Of a stretch of DNA of 64,000 nt, positions 1 to 11,081 are shown piece by piece; the stretch's first letter is position 1; every line of letters starts with the position of its first letter. The notes beneath the pieces were generated by a model, which saw only the letters and a list, made by a program, of their open reading frames with translations, ran no database searches and was not told where the DNA came from. A program made the translations under genes and the position numbers. The stretch is taken from positions 1,240,001 to 1,304,000 of the forward strand of contig NC_016459.1 of NCBI RefSeq assembly GCF_000226115.1, given 5' to 3'. The stretch is from Thermothielavioides terrestris NRRL 8126. Taxonomy: Eukaryota; Ascomycota; Sordariomycetes; Sordariales; Chaetomiaceae.

Positions 1-1050
1 ACGACAACCGCTTCTTCAGACAAACCCGTTACCTCCGAAGTGTCTCAAACCTGTAGTGCCGCCACATCCGGGTCCCTCCGGGAGGCCGAATACAGCGTGG
101 CAACAGCTTCCTCACCCATCCACGACCTTGAATTGTCCTCACCACGCGGTCCGTTACCGACACAAAACCAGTTCATCTCCGCCTCCACACCGGCAGAGGA
201 GGAACCGGTAACGCTTTCCAAATCTCCCTCGTCCAACCCGCCCCCCTCCTCCTCATCAGCGCCACCAGCCTCACCTTCTCCGCGCGCTCGTCGCCCTCCA
301 ATCCGCCGCGCCACCACATCCAGCAGCATCTCCCCATCCCGCCGCACCCTCTCCCCGCTGCCCCCCGCCGCAGATCTCCTTACCCCTCGCCGCGCCTCCG
401 CAACGGCGGGCAGGGCCAGCGCGGACTCGGGGACCAGCACGAACACAACAGCCACGGCCCGAACAACCGGCACCCTAGCCGCCGTCCGCCGCCTGCCCAT
501 GACCGTCATCCACAAGACGTGCGAGATCCTCATGTCGCCGCCTTCCCACCTCATCAGCCTCATGCTGAACGTGGCGGCGCGCATTGCCGCCGGCGAGTGG
601 CGGGGCCTGGTGTTTGGGATGGGCGAAGCCGGGGAGCGGGTCAGTGTTACGTGGGATTGGAGCGATGACGAGTTTGCGGGGCAGCAGGGCAGGTATGTCG
701 GGAGACGCGGGGCTGCGCTTGGGGCCGGGAGGGGGTGGGCGACGGGGTTCGATGACGGGGATGTGGACTGGTGGGCCAGAGGGAGAGGAAGGAGGCGCCG
801 GATAAAGATGGTCGGCGCCTTCCCCGAGAGTGGTGACGAGGAAGAGGATGAGCAGGAGGAGATTGGGCCGCTGGATGTTCCACGATCAGCTCGGTCGAAA
901 TCGCCGTCTTCCCCGCCACCGGCTGGGGAGGAGAAGCAAGCGGCTGTGGAGAGCAGCGCGCCAACGCCCGCCGACGACGACGCAGAGACCCACAACGGCC
1001 AAGATCCAACTCCGCAAAGGGACGCGGACACAGATTGGGGCGTCGACTAG
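1..1050 (+). CDS. C-terminal part of a low-complexity protein, possibly Inp1-like (peroxisome inheritance); 5' end outside window
   Basis: Frame 1 is open from base 1 to a TAG at 1048-1050. No ATG fits as a start, so the gene runs in from the left. About 349 residues are visible. The first 160 are Ser/Pro/Thr/Ala-rich and look disordered. A short ordered block follows, with SPPSHLISLMLNVAARIAAG, then GEWRGLVFG and a Trp-rich VTWDWSDDEF. After it comes an acidic, Arg-rich tail. The ordered block resembles, from memory, the C-terminal motif of fungal Inp1 proteins, which tether peroxisomes to the mother-cell cortex. The PH-like N-terminal domain that would confirm this lies outside the window. 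The coding frame is well supported by its length; the family assignment is tentative. Confidence 0.45.
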   Translation, partial: TTTASSDKPVTSEVSQTCSAATSGSLREAEYSVATASSPIHDLELSSPRGPLPTQNQFISASTPAEEEPVTLSKSPSSNPPPSSSSAPPASPSPRARRPPIRRATTSSSISPSRRTLSPLPPAADLLTPRRASATAGRASADSGTSTNTTATARTTGTLAAVRRLPMTVIHKTCEILMSPPSHLISLMLNVAARIAAGEWRGLVFGMGEAGERVSVTWDWSDDEFAGQQGRYVGRRGAALGAGRGWATGFDDGDVDWWARGRGRRRRIKMVGAFPESGDEEEDEQEEIGPLDVPRSARSKSPSSPPPAGEEKQAAVESSAPTPADDDAETHNGQDPTPQRDADTDWGVD

Positions 1051-2133
1051 CTGCCTGCGCCCCGTCTCCGGAACCGTGTCCAGAACTATCCCCTACCTCA
1101 CCAGACCCGTCACGCCTCACAGCCCTCTCGACCACCTCTCGACCGACCGCTCCCGGCGTCGCCTGCGAGACCGCGGCCGAGCCTCCTGTGGTTCTTCCTC
1201 GGCGCATACCGTTAGTCGCCACGGCGACGGGACATGTTGCCTGATCCGTCCGGCACCATCTCGGCCCCTAGGCCGCCGGACGGGATACAGAAGCGAGCCC
1301 TGTGAGGCCTGCTGGGTGTGTATGATTATGACGCTGTATGACTTGCCTTACCTACCCAGGCTAGATGAGGTGCCTACGCGATATCGCTTTTTCAACTGTG
1401 TAAGTACATCGTGTATATCTGGATGTTGTTTTTGCCTCTTTTTCGTACATAGCTAGCTAGCTACATGTATTGTTTTGATAACGAGTGTTCTTTGGCGGCG
1501 TCCTGGGCGACCTGGATGCGAGTAGGGTGGGGGATGGAGGGTGATGATGGTGGGGAGGATGGTAAAGTGTGTGTATTCTATGACCGGCTGTGGTCACTCG
1601 ATTAATGACTGGGGCATGGAGGTGACGAAGGCGAGCTTCCATGTTTGAGAGGAGACGGCAAGAATACCCCTGTGTCCAGTTAGATAACTATAGTGGCTCA
1701 CGGATGCGGTGTTTCAAATGGAGACTTCTCAGTCCTGGAATACTACCTGACTTCCAGGTTACTACCCATGTTCCTGTCGTAAGTTTGTGGCAAGTCATTC
1801 CAATTCTGTATGCCCCCCGCCTCAATCCGGCGATGTTTTCAAACTCATTTCTCCACTTGGGACTGAAGAATCTCTACCGTCCCTACGCGCGAGACGCCAC
1901 GAGTCCCATTACCTGGCTAGCAATCTGATAGCGACTCAGAACCGCATCCTACTGTGTAAGCCAACCATGCTGTGACCTATCCTCGCGACTTCCCTCGGAT
2001 TGCCAATGGAATTGGTTTCTACGTGCGCCCTTAATCCGCCAGACGTAGACGGTAAATAAAACCCGGGAGATGATACTGTTTCCTCATCCAGTTGCGCGGT
2101 CACCGGGCCGCCCATCCGTGTTTAACCCGCTGT
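1051..2133. other. Convergent intergenic region
   Basis: The 3' flanks of the left-edge gene (+) and SDS23 (-) meet here. A short TAGC tandem lies near 1451-1464. The small ORFs have no recognisable product, and I see no RNA gene. Confidence 0.5.
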
Positions 2134-3835
2134 CTACCTTCTGAGGTCGATGCTGGCTCTCGCGCTATCCAAGCTGGGGCGCACCGAGGAGCTCGAGCTG
2201 CGTCGTCTCCTTGCCCGCTGTTCCGCCGGATCGGACGGCCGGAGGCCGCTCGACTTGGCAAAGAGATTCAGGATGTCCGTCAGGGACACCACGCCCGTCA
2301 GGCGGCCAGACAGGCGAGCACCGGGCAAGCCACTCGGTATCACTGTCGTGGCGAAGGTCTGGTTGGGCTGCGGCGACTGCGGCGGCGGGGCGTTGCCGGG
2401 CGGAGGGATGATGACCGTCGCAGACGGGGGCGGGCTGCCTACGGCTGCCCCGCCAGGTGCCGGCGCAGGCGAAGGTGCGGCCGGATGGCTCGGCTGGAGG
2501 AGAGGCGTTGCCGGGGCGCTCGGCGAGGGCGAGGCGGACTCGACCACCCACATCCGATGCGACTTGGTCGCCACGAGCTTGGCGACCGTGTGCCCCAGAG
2601 TGGAGTAGGGATTGACGTGGAAGACGGGGAAAGAGTCACGGCCGTGTTCCACGCCGCGCTCCGAGAGGATCACACTGATAAAGTTCATGCACGAGTTGTT
2701 GAGGAGCGGCAGGCTCGCAGCACTCGTCAGGTGCTTGACATCTGCAGTCGAGATGTTGCCGACGACGTTCAGCCCCTGGTCGACGACGGCCACTGACGTG
2801 AGACCCTCATTGTGCATCAACAGGAGCGCATCGGTCAGGGGGCGGTCGAGACTGTGTACGACACACCGGGTTAGCATTAAAATCCAACAGTTGGGCCATC
2901 ATGGATTAGATGGGGCCCGCTCACTTGATGGCGATGATCTGGTGCGTGCCGATCTGGAGGTCTCGGAGCAGGCAGCCGTACAGCCGCTCGATCACCGGGA
3001 AGTTCACCGCTTCGTTCCAGAAGAACTCGACAAGGCGAAGTTGGCTGAGAACGCCCACCACGTCGCCGGCCGAGTTGGCGATCAGAACCCGGTGGATCCC
3101 GCCGCCGAACGCCTCGACAGCCTTATCGAGAGTTGCGTCGGCTGGGAGGGTCACCAATTCCTCTTTCCGCGCAAGCGACTGGATCTCGCGTAGTGGGATG
3201 TCTTCCTGCGACTGCGCCTTCTTGGCGATCTCGGCATACAGGCTGATGTCTTCATCCTCGGGCTTTGCCAAGCCTACGACCACCAGCAGATACGCATTCA
3301 AGTCGCTGTAGTCGAAGGTGGAGACGGCTGTTTTGGACGACGGTGACTCGCGTACGAGGACAACATTGGTCGGGTTGTGCCTGAGGAGCAGCTAATCGTA
3401 CGGTTGTCAGCCGCGGAACGGGATTCGGAGAGGAGCTTGGGCGGGCTTGTGTGCCTATCATACCATGGTCGCATCCTGGACGCTGAGGTCCAAGTCGGCC
3501 CATCTGACATCCTCGGGCACCACCAGCTCCCCGAGGGCAATGTCCCGCCAGTCTCGGCCAGCGTAGCGGGGGGTGGGGTGTCGATTGGAGGGCGGATGGT
3601 TCATGAGCTCTTGGAGCGCCTGCTGGGTGAAGGATGGGTGCCGCTGATTGCGCGGGGACGGCGGCGGATACCGCTGGTTCTCGGCGAAGCTCTGGCGATG
3701 GGCGGCAATGTGGCTGACCTTGTGGGCACTGGATTGGGAGTTTTGCCTCTCCATGGTCGATGAGGCTGCCGCACCCGACGTGTTGGCCGCATTCCCCGGA
3801 GCGCTCCTCGCGGCAGCAGAGTCGGGCGCGTCCAT
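2134..3835 (-). CDS. SDS23: Sds23-type CBS-domain protein
   Basis: Three exons on the minus strand (3835-3464, 3391-2925, 2851-2134) join into 518 residues. Both introns (72-73 nt) have canonical ends; the second has a GCTAAC branch site. The N-terminus is disordered (Ser/Asn/Pro-rich). CBS repeats follow, with motifs such as [55 protein letters not shown] and KSHRMWVVE. The last CBS half ([15 protein letters not shown]) follows a Pro/Ala-rich insert and leads into a Ser/Arg-rich tail. Sds23/Moc1 proteins are AMPK-gamma-like regulators of PP2A/PP6 phosphatases in cell-cycle and nutrient control. The ATG at 3835 is the first in frame with the conserved exon. Domain order and length agree with the fungal family. 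Confidence 0.9.
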
Positions 3836-5484
3836 GAATGGATCGGCGGTGCAGAGTAAAGCAGCCCGGTCGAGGCTGCTACCCTACCTGATAATTGCAA
3901 GCGGCGATGAATTGGTTCGGTATTCGCCTTGTTTGGAGTCTCAACGGTTGGTAATTACCTCAGGCAGATAACGAGAAGGAACAACGCCATCTCTCTCAAG
4001 AGATGATCGTGTAGAGCAGGGAGCGAAACAGTGTGACGGCGAAGCTCCACGCGGCAACCGCGAGGACAGGGCATGTGCAGGAGCGGTGACGCCCGGAGCT
4101 CACTCAAGCAATGCGGGGTTCTCCAGCTACACTAACTGCTGTGCTCTCCGGATTCCACAGTAAGCTCCAGATGCCCAGCCGCCCGTGTCGGGGCACGGCG
4201 CACATTGCCCAGCTGCACGGAAATTCGCGGATGGGCGAAAAGCACGGAGTACGGAAACAGGACGCCTCATCGAGGCCACATACACTACAAGTGCTTGATC
4301 CGATGTGCAGCGCCACCAACCACCGTAAGCATGACCATCGCGATGGAAGGTTGCGCCTGAACCGTCCTGGAGCTGGAGTTCAGAACACGCACAAGCAAGA
4401 CCACGCCAGGAGCAATCAACAGGGATGATCACATGAATGGAGGATCTGCCCCGCTGTCATCCGTTTGTGTGTGTATTCTGTATCCGTACCTGAGTTGTTG
4501 CGTCGTGTATTCCGTACTTCCGTATTCCTGACGGATCACACAATCACTTTCGGTCTCTCGCTCCCGTTTATACCATGGCCAAGGGGAAGGAGAACAAGCA
4601 CATCAATCTGTTGCTGCACCTGCTGAGAAGTAGACCTACGCAGTACACGCAAAATAAAATCTAAAGCCAATGTGTTGCTCTAATGTAGCCTTGGAAGCTG
4701 ATAAGGTACCCGACTTCCGGATTTGCAGGGTCCATCTTGGGCTGCCCGTACCTTACACTCCGGACTACGAAATACGTCGTACTTTTCAAACACGCTCCGT
4801 TCTTGGGCGCGCGAATATACTGTGAACAGACCGTCTGTCCCGTTGGCCCCCCTCCCAGTTCAATGGAACAGATTTCAAACTCCTAGGCACGAATCAGGTG
4901 CACTCTCTGGTCCCTGGATGATCAACCGCGGACTTACAGGCAGACGCGTTAGGAGCTGTGCGCGTCACGAGCAGCTGCCCGAGAGCCTCCCTTCTGCCGG
5001 AAGGGTCGTCGGTACTGTGCGGAGCCTGCCCCTCCCCCACCGAAGGTGCTGCTGCTTGGCTCCCCCATCGCCAATCAAAAAAAGTTTCGCTCCCCTCCTT
5101 CCACGCATCAGAAACCCCCCTCCTCCAACTCGTGTTCCCTGCCTCAACACGCCGCCGGAATCATTTTTTGTCTCGCGACTCTCAACCACCAACGCGTCTT
5201 CTGTCGTGGACGCCTCTCCGGCCTGGTTGCCACCGTGCCCTTCTGCGATTTCTTGGGCTTTAGCTTGACCTGTCGCTCCGTAGCGTCGGTGCTGCCCGAC
5301 GCGCTCAACCCCACCAGGGCCAGGTTTGGCCTCGGGTAGCAAGGGCTGACAAGCCAACTCTCCGACAAGGCAGCGACAGCTTGGCACGCCATCTTCGGTG
5401 CGCGCTGAAAGGCACGCCTCTGGCAGCGGCAACTCTCCGGGTCGAAGAACATCCCACTCTACATCCCCCCCTTTCCCAACCGCG
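3836..5484. promoter_or_regulatory. Divergent promoter region SDS23 / PSE1
   Basis: About 1.65 kb between two divergently transcribed genes. It contains one copy of the repeated 11-mer GTACGGAATAC (reverse orientation, 4507-4517) and pyrimidine-rich stretches just before the PSE1 start. No convincing ORF or RNA gene was seen. Confidence 0.5.
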
Positions 5485-8400
5485 ATGTCGGCGGCCAAGT
5501 CGCCCTCGGGCGCGACGTCGCTCTTGCCTGCCGAGGTCAACGGCCAGCTGGCTCAGCTGCTTCAGCAGCTCCAGTCCGCGGACAACAACATCCGCTCCCA
5601 GGCTGAAGATGTCCTCCAGAACCAATGGACCAGCCAGCGGCCCGAGTGGCTCTTGATGGGTCTGGCCGAACAAATCGCAAATTCCACCGATCCAAATGTA
5701 CGTTAGGCCGCGTTCGCTGGGTTACGCGTCGCCTGCGCTGATGCTGACCATTCCGTCCACCAGATGCGCTCCTTTGCGGCGCTCATCTTCCGCCGGATAG
5801 CGTCCAAGACTCGAAAGATCGGCAACTCGGACAACGTCGATATGTTTATTTCCCTCGACAAGGAACACGGAACCGTCATTCGTGGAAAACTTCTGGAAAC
5901 CCTGGTGACGGAGAGCGATAAGACCGTGCGGAACAGGATTAGCGATGCCGTTGCCGAGCTCGCCAGACAATACTACGACAACAGTGCGTGCCCCAAAGTG
6001 GCGAGCCCGCCTGCCGTCTCCCAGCCGGATGCTAACAGTCACATTCCCGCAGACGACTCGTGGCCAGAGCTTCTCCAGGCTCTCTTTAGCCTCAGTCAGG
6101 CCCCAGATGCTCTCAAGCGAGAGACCGCATTCCGCGTCTTCACGACGACGCCGGGTATCATTGAGAAGCAACACGAAGATGCGGTTGCCCAGGCGTTCGC
6201 GCAAGCCTTCAAGGACGACTCGGTCGCGGTAGGAAACGTCGTCTCGGGGCTTCGGGTTCTTTCCGTTGCTGACTGGATGCAAGGTTCGTCTCGCTGCCAT
6301 GGAGGCCTTTGCAGCCTTCTTCCGCAGCCTGAGCAAGAAAAACCAAACCAAGTATCACGTCCTTCTTCCCGAAGTCCTCAACATCCTGCCGCCCATCAAG
6401 GACTCGCAAGACTCGGAGGATCTCAGCAAGGCCCTCGTAGCTCTTATCGACCTCGCCGAAGGAGCCCCGCGGATGTTCAAGCAGGTCTTCAACGTTCTCG
6501 TCCAATTCTGTATCTCAGTCATCCAGGACAAGGAGCTGAGCGATCTGTGCCGGCAAAATGCGCTGGAGCTCATGGCGACGTTTGCCGATTATGCGCCGTC
6601 CATGTGCAAAAAGGACCCTAACTACACGAACGACATGGTCACCCAGTGCCTCAGCTTGATGACCGACTTGGGCGAAGACGACGATGATGCAGCTGAATGG
6701 CTTGCCGCGGATGACCTCGATGACCCTGAGAGCGACCAGAACCACGTTGCCGGCGAACATTGCATGGATCGTCTCGCCAACAAGCTGGGCGGTATGGTCA
6801 TCCTCCAGCCAACATTCAACTGGCTTCCGCGGATGCTGTCCTCTCCCGCCTGGAGGGACCGTCATGCTGCTCTTATGGCCATCTCGGCCATCTCCGAAGG
6901 TTGTCGGGACCAGATGATCGGCGAACTGAAGCAAGTTCTCGAGCTGGTTGTCCCCGCCTTGAAGGATCCCCACCCGCGTGTCCGTTGGGCCGGCTGCAAC
7001 GCACTCGGTCAGATGAGCACGGACTTCGCGCCGACAATGCAGAAAGAGTACTACGATACCATCCTCTCGGCGATTGTCCCCGTTCTCGACTCTCCGGAGG
7101 CCCGGGTCAAGTCCCACGCCGCCGCCGCTCTGGTCAATTTCTGCGAGGAGGCCGATAAGAGCGTGCTCGAACCCTACCTCGACGGGCTGTTGAGCGCCCT
7201 CTATCAGCTGCTCCAAAGCGACAAGAGATACGTCCAAGAGCAAGCGCTCTCCACGATTGCTACTATCGCCGACGCCGCAGAGCAAGCTTTCGCCCGGTAT
7301 TACGACACGCTGATGCCCCTTCTCGTCAGCGTCCTGGGACGCGAGAACGATAAGGAGTATCGGTTGCTCCGGGCAAAGGCGATGGAGTGCGCGACCCTGA
7401 TCGCGCTTGCGGTCGGTGCTCCCCGCCTCGGCGGGGATGCCACAATGCTCGTCCAGCTCTTGGCAAACATCCAAGATAACGTCCAGGATCCGGACGACCC
7501 GCAGGCCCAGTATCTCATGCACTGCTGGGGCAGAATGTGTCGCGTCATGGGCAAGGCTTTCCTCCCGTACCTGCCCAAGGTCATGCCGCCGCTACTGGAA
7601 CTGGCGAGCGCCAAGGCCGACATTCAGCTCCTTGATGACGACGAGCAGATCGAGAAGTTCCAGCAAGAAGACGGCTGGGAACTGGTGCCGCTGCGTGGCA
7701 AGACCATCGGCATCAAGACCAGCTCCATGGACGACAAGCACATGGCCATTGAGCTTCTCGTCGTTTACGCCCAAGTGCTCGAAGAAGACTTCGCGCCGCA
7801 CGCAGACGAGATTATGGAGAAGATTGCCCTCCCCGGCCTCGCGTTCTTCTTCCACGACCCAGTTCGGTTTGTGTCGGCCAAGCTTGTCCCTCAGCTCCTC
7901 AGCTGCGTCAAGAAGGCGTACGGGCCTCAGTCGGAGCAGCTGGCTAGCCTGTGGAACAAGACGGTCGACAAGCTTCTCGAGGTCCTGACTGCGGAACCAG
8001 CCGTGGACACGCTCGCAGAGATGTACCAGTGCTTCTACGAGTCGGTCGAGGTCATAGCGAGGCCCTGCCTCACCGACGCGCACCTGGGCCGGTTCATCGA
8101 GGCGGTCAACTCGACTCTGGAAGACTACAAAGACCGTGTCGCGCAGCGCGAGGAGGAGCGGCGGGGCGTCGCGGCGGAGGATGCCGAGGATGAGCAGGAA
8201 GAGATTCTCATGGCCATCGAGGATGATCAGACACTGCTCTCCGACATGAACAAGGCCTTCCATTGTGTTTTCAAGTACCACGGTGCCAATTTCCTCCGTC
8301 ACTGGGAGCACCTGCTCCCAACCTACCAAGGTTTCCTGAAATCGGAAGACCCGACGCAGCGGCAGTGGGGACTGTGCATCATGGACGACGTCCTCGAGTA

Positions 8401-9057
8401 CTGCGGCCCCCAGAGCAGCCAGTACGCCAACTACATCACGCAACCACTGATACAGGGCTGCCAGGACCCGTCGCCCGCCATTCGCCAGGCCGCAGCTTAT
8501 GGCATTGGTGTGGCGGCTCGGCACGGCGGCGACGCTTGGTCGGCATTCCTCTGGGGCGCCGTCCCGTTCCTGTTCGAGGTAATGCGGGTTCCTGATGCAC
8601 GCAACGAAGACAACGTGTACGCGACGGAAAACGCATGCGCGGCCATTGCCAAGATCCTGCATTTCAACTCGTCGGCCGTCGCCCAGCCTGACCAGGTCAT
8701 TGCGGAATGGATCAACACGCTGCCCGTCACCAATGATGAGGAGGCGGCGCCGTACGCATACCTGTACCTGGCGGAACTCATCTCGAAGTAAGGACTGTGT
8801 GGCATTGTGCAAGTCGCAACGCAGACAAGCTGACATGGCGTCTTTCTAGGCAACACCCTGCGGTCATGTCACGGGCGCCGCAGATATTCGTGTATGTTGC
8901 GCAGGCTCTCGAAGCCGAGGCGCTGAGCGGCCAGAACGCCGCGCGCGTTGTGGCAGCTACGAAGCTGCTAGTAGAAGGCACCGGCACGGACGTCTCGCCG
9001 CTGCTGCAACAATTCTCCCCGGAGTCGCAGAACGTCATCCGATCGCACTTTCTCTAG
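5485..9057 (+). CDS. PSE1: Importin beta-3 family karyopherin (Kap121/Pse1)
   Basis: Five exons (5485-5697, 5764-5983, 6053-6228, 6284-8787, 8850-9057) give 1106 residues, near the usual ~1090 for Kap121/IPO5. Introns are 55-69 nt with GCTGAC/GCTAAC-type branch sites. The product is all HEAT repeats. Diagnostic blocks include NNIRSQAEDVLQNQW near residue 30, the exon 3-4 join DDSVAVRLAAMEAFAAFF, an acidic Ran-binding loop (LGEDDDDAAEWLAADDLDDP), HPRVRWAGCNALGQMSTDFA and a second loop near KTIGIKTSSMDDKHMAIE. The protein imports ribosomal proteins, histones and cell-cycle factors through the nuclear pore in a RanGTP-dependent cycle. The ATG at 5485 follows a pyrimidine-rich leader and starts a typical short N-terminus. 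Long antisense ORFs across exon 4 are GC-driven shadows. Confidence 0.96.
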
Positions 9058-9824
9058 GATTAGGATCAATGTACCGGAAGAGGATTTCAGCACGGGGTCC
9101 AAGCACAATCGGTGGGTCGTAGGATATGGACAGCCATCCAACAAATGAAGTGGCGGGCATACTTGGAGACGACGGATGGGACTGGTAGCCGGGGTGTTAC
9201 TGGCTGATACGAGGGAGAGCGGAGGCGTACTCTGTTTATGAGAGAGGGAATTGATACCATGCTTGTTGCTTTCCCCGTCGCAGCAGCCCAGGCGCTGCCG
9301 CGTAATCAACCGCCTGACGGCGTGGTTGCTGTTAGCTTGTCGCAGACTACCTGGTAGTACTGCAGGGAGAAAAGCGAAAATAGTCACAGAACAGTTACAT
9401 GTCAAGAAAACATTGACTTCGATCAGCGAGCCATGTGCTGCGGTGGCTATCCTCTAATAGCGACGATGGATGGCGGGATTAGGGGTCGAAGGCCTCGGTC
9501 AGGTGAGCACCCCTGGAGCTGATGACGTTGTAGGTACTGTAAGCAATTGGTTAGGCAGATAACACAAGTACGTGCTGTACGTAATACTGTAGTTCAGGTA
9601 GCAGGAATTTGCTTTGGTATGCGCTCCAGATCAGAGTGGGCTGTGTGGTATGATGCTTGAGCTGTGATTCCCTCTGTTCACCAGCATCCATGGCATGTGA
9701 AAATCGGCCATTGTTGCCCCGCTCCCCGTCTCTCGTTGCCGTGGGACGAGGCGGGGCGTTGGTTGTGTGCGTGGAGAATTGACGTCAAACCCCGTCCCGA
9801 TAAGATAAGGGGCGCAAGTGGAGC

Positions 9825-9864
9825 CGACCCCAGTAAAATGACTAACAGGTTCAGTAGAATGACT
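9825..9864 (+). repeat. Left inverted-repeat arm of the element
   Basis: It pairs with 10171-10210 on the opposite strand over nearly its whole length, with a single one-base indel near position 20 of the arm. Confidence 0.75.
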
Positions 9865-10170
9865 ACACAGCTGCACACTTTGGCAGGGAGGGCCTGTGCG
9901 CCACCACCAAAATTTGGTAGCGCGTATCACCGCGCAACCCCACAGTGATAGGACAAAAAGTACCTTGGTACCGGACTGCAACCGCGACAGCGACCACCGC
10001 AAAGCAACCCTCGATTGCTCGCCTAATACTAGGTCAAACTGCAAAAGAAAACCGTCAGCTTGAAGCTCTTTGACAGGGCTTCAACTTGATATACTAACAT
10101 TTGCGATGCGCATGTCCTGTAGGCGCCTAGGCGTTGATTAGACTGACCATTCTCTCACTTGGTGTATAGT

Positions 10171-10210
10171 TACATTCTACTGAACCTGTCTAGTCATTTT
10201 ACTGGGGTCG
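10171..10210 (-). repeat. Right inverted-repeat arm of the element
   Basis: Reverse-complement partner of 9825-9864. It ends in ACTGGGGTCG, the mirror of the left terminus. Confidence 0.75.
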
Positions 10211-11081
10211 AAGTGATCCCCTGATTCCCATTCATTTAAAGAATGCCATTTTCTGAGATTGGCAGGATATCTGAGTGCATCCACCCGCCATTGTACCACG
10301 CAACAACCGCTAGCTATCGGATTTGCTGCGCTACGCTTTACCTCTGCCGTCCAAGCCGTGTCACTCAGAGCCACGGCGATAAATATTCGCGTTTGTTGTG
10401 TCTGGTGTATGTTTTAGCGGGGCGAGACCCTTCCATTACACAAGTGTTATGTTGCGGAATGCGGGGCAGTGAGCTGCTTGCCCCGCTCCAACAGCAGCGT
10501 CGTTCACGAGCATCATCAAGCAAACAGATCCGTATCGAGCAGCAAGCCGGCAACGACGAGGGAAGGCAGCGAGGAAAAATAAGGAGGTGAGAATTGGTTC
10601 CCACATGCTTGCAACCCTGCAACTACTCAATGGCCCTGGCCCAATTCATCCCAATAGTTACCTCCATTATTTCACTGTAGGCGCATTACCGTGTGACACC
10701 AATTCCGGCCACCAGCAGTCGGTTGGCCAAACACGGCCACAGGCTCGTTTCTTTCCCGCAGCATCTGGACTAACTGGGTAAAGAAGTAGACACGCATTCA
10801 CCGTCCAACCGGGCTTTCCATCCACTTCTCCGGAATCGAGGATTCGGACATCTGGGGCCTTGGCCGCCCCCAGCGATTTGATCTCGTCCGTTGTTCCTCC
10901 CATCTCCTGGCCCCGCCTATGCGCAACCGCGAGACGAAGGAGACGAAACATCGCGCCGACTCGTCCTCGGTACAATGATCGCCTTTTTGCGGTCCTTCCG
11001 TCCTTCCCCATGCTGAAGCGCCCGCGGCGTTGATATTCTCAACACACTCTCGCCACCAGCGAAACCCCCAATGCTGTGAAG

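Larger units (their letters stand above)
9825..10210. mobile_element. Non-autonomous inverted-repeat element (MITE-like)
   Basis: The left arm at 9825-9864 begins CGACCCCAGTAAAATGACTA. The reverse complement of 10171-10210 begins with the same 20 bases and then continues with the same ACAGGTTCAGTAGAATG block. The two arms match over about 36-40 nt with one inserted base, and more weakly further in. The element is ~386 bp with no coding potential. No clear target-site duplication is visible at the outer ends. The structure fits a small Tc1/mariner-type MITE, but the family assignment is inference. Confidence 0.6.
9058..11081. other. Intergenic region upstream of wc-1
   Basis: About 2 kb between PSE1 (3' end) and wc-1 (5' end). 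It holds the inverted-repeat element at 9825-10210 and otherwise no coding signal that I recognise. The part from about 10,800 to the ATG is probably the wc-1 core promoter and leader. Confidence 0.5.

Noticed and set aside
7592..8836. 414-codon ORF antisense to PSE1 (and a 335-codon one at 6515-7522)
   Set aside because: They mirror strongly conserved importin exons, have no domain, and such antisense frames are common in GC-rich coding DNA.
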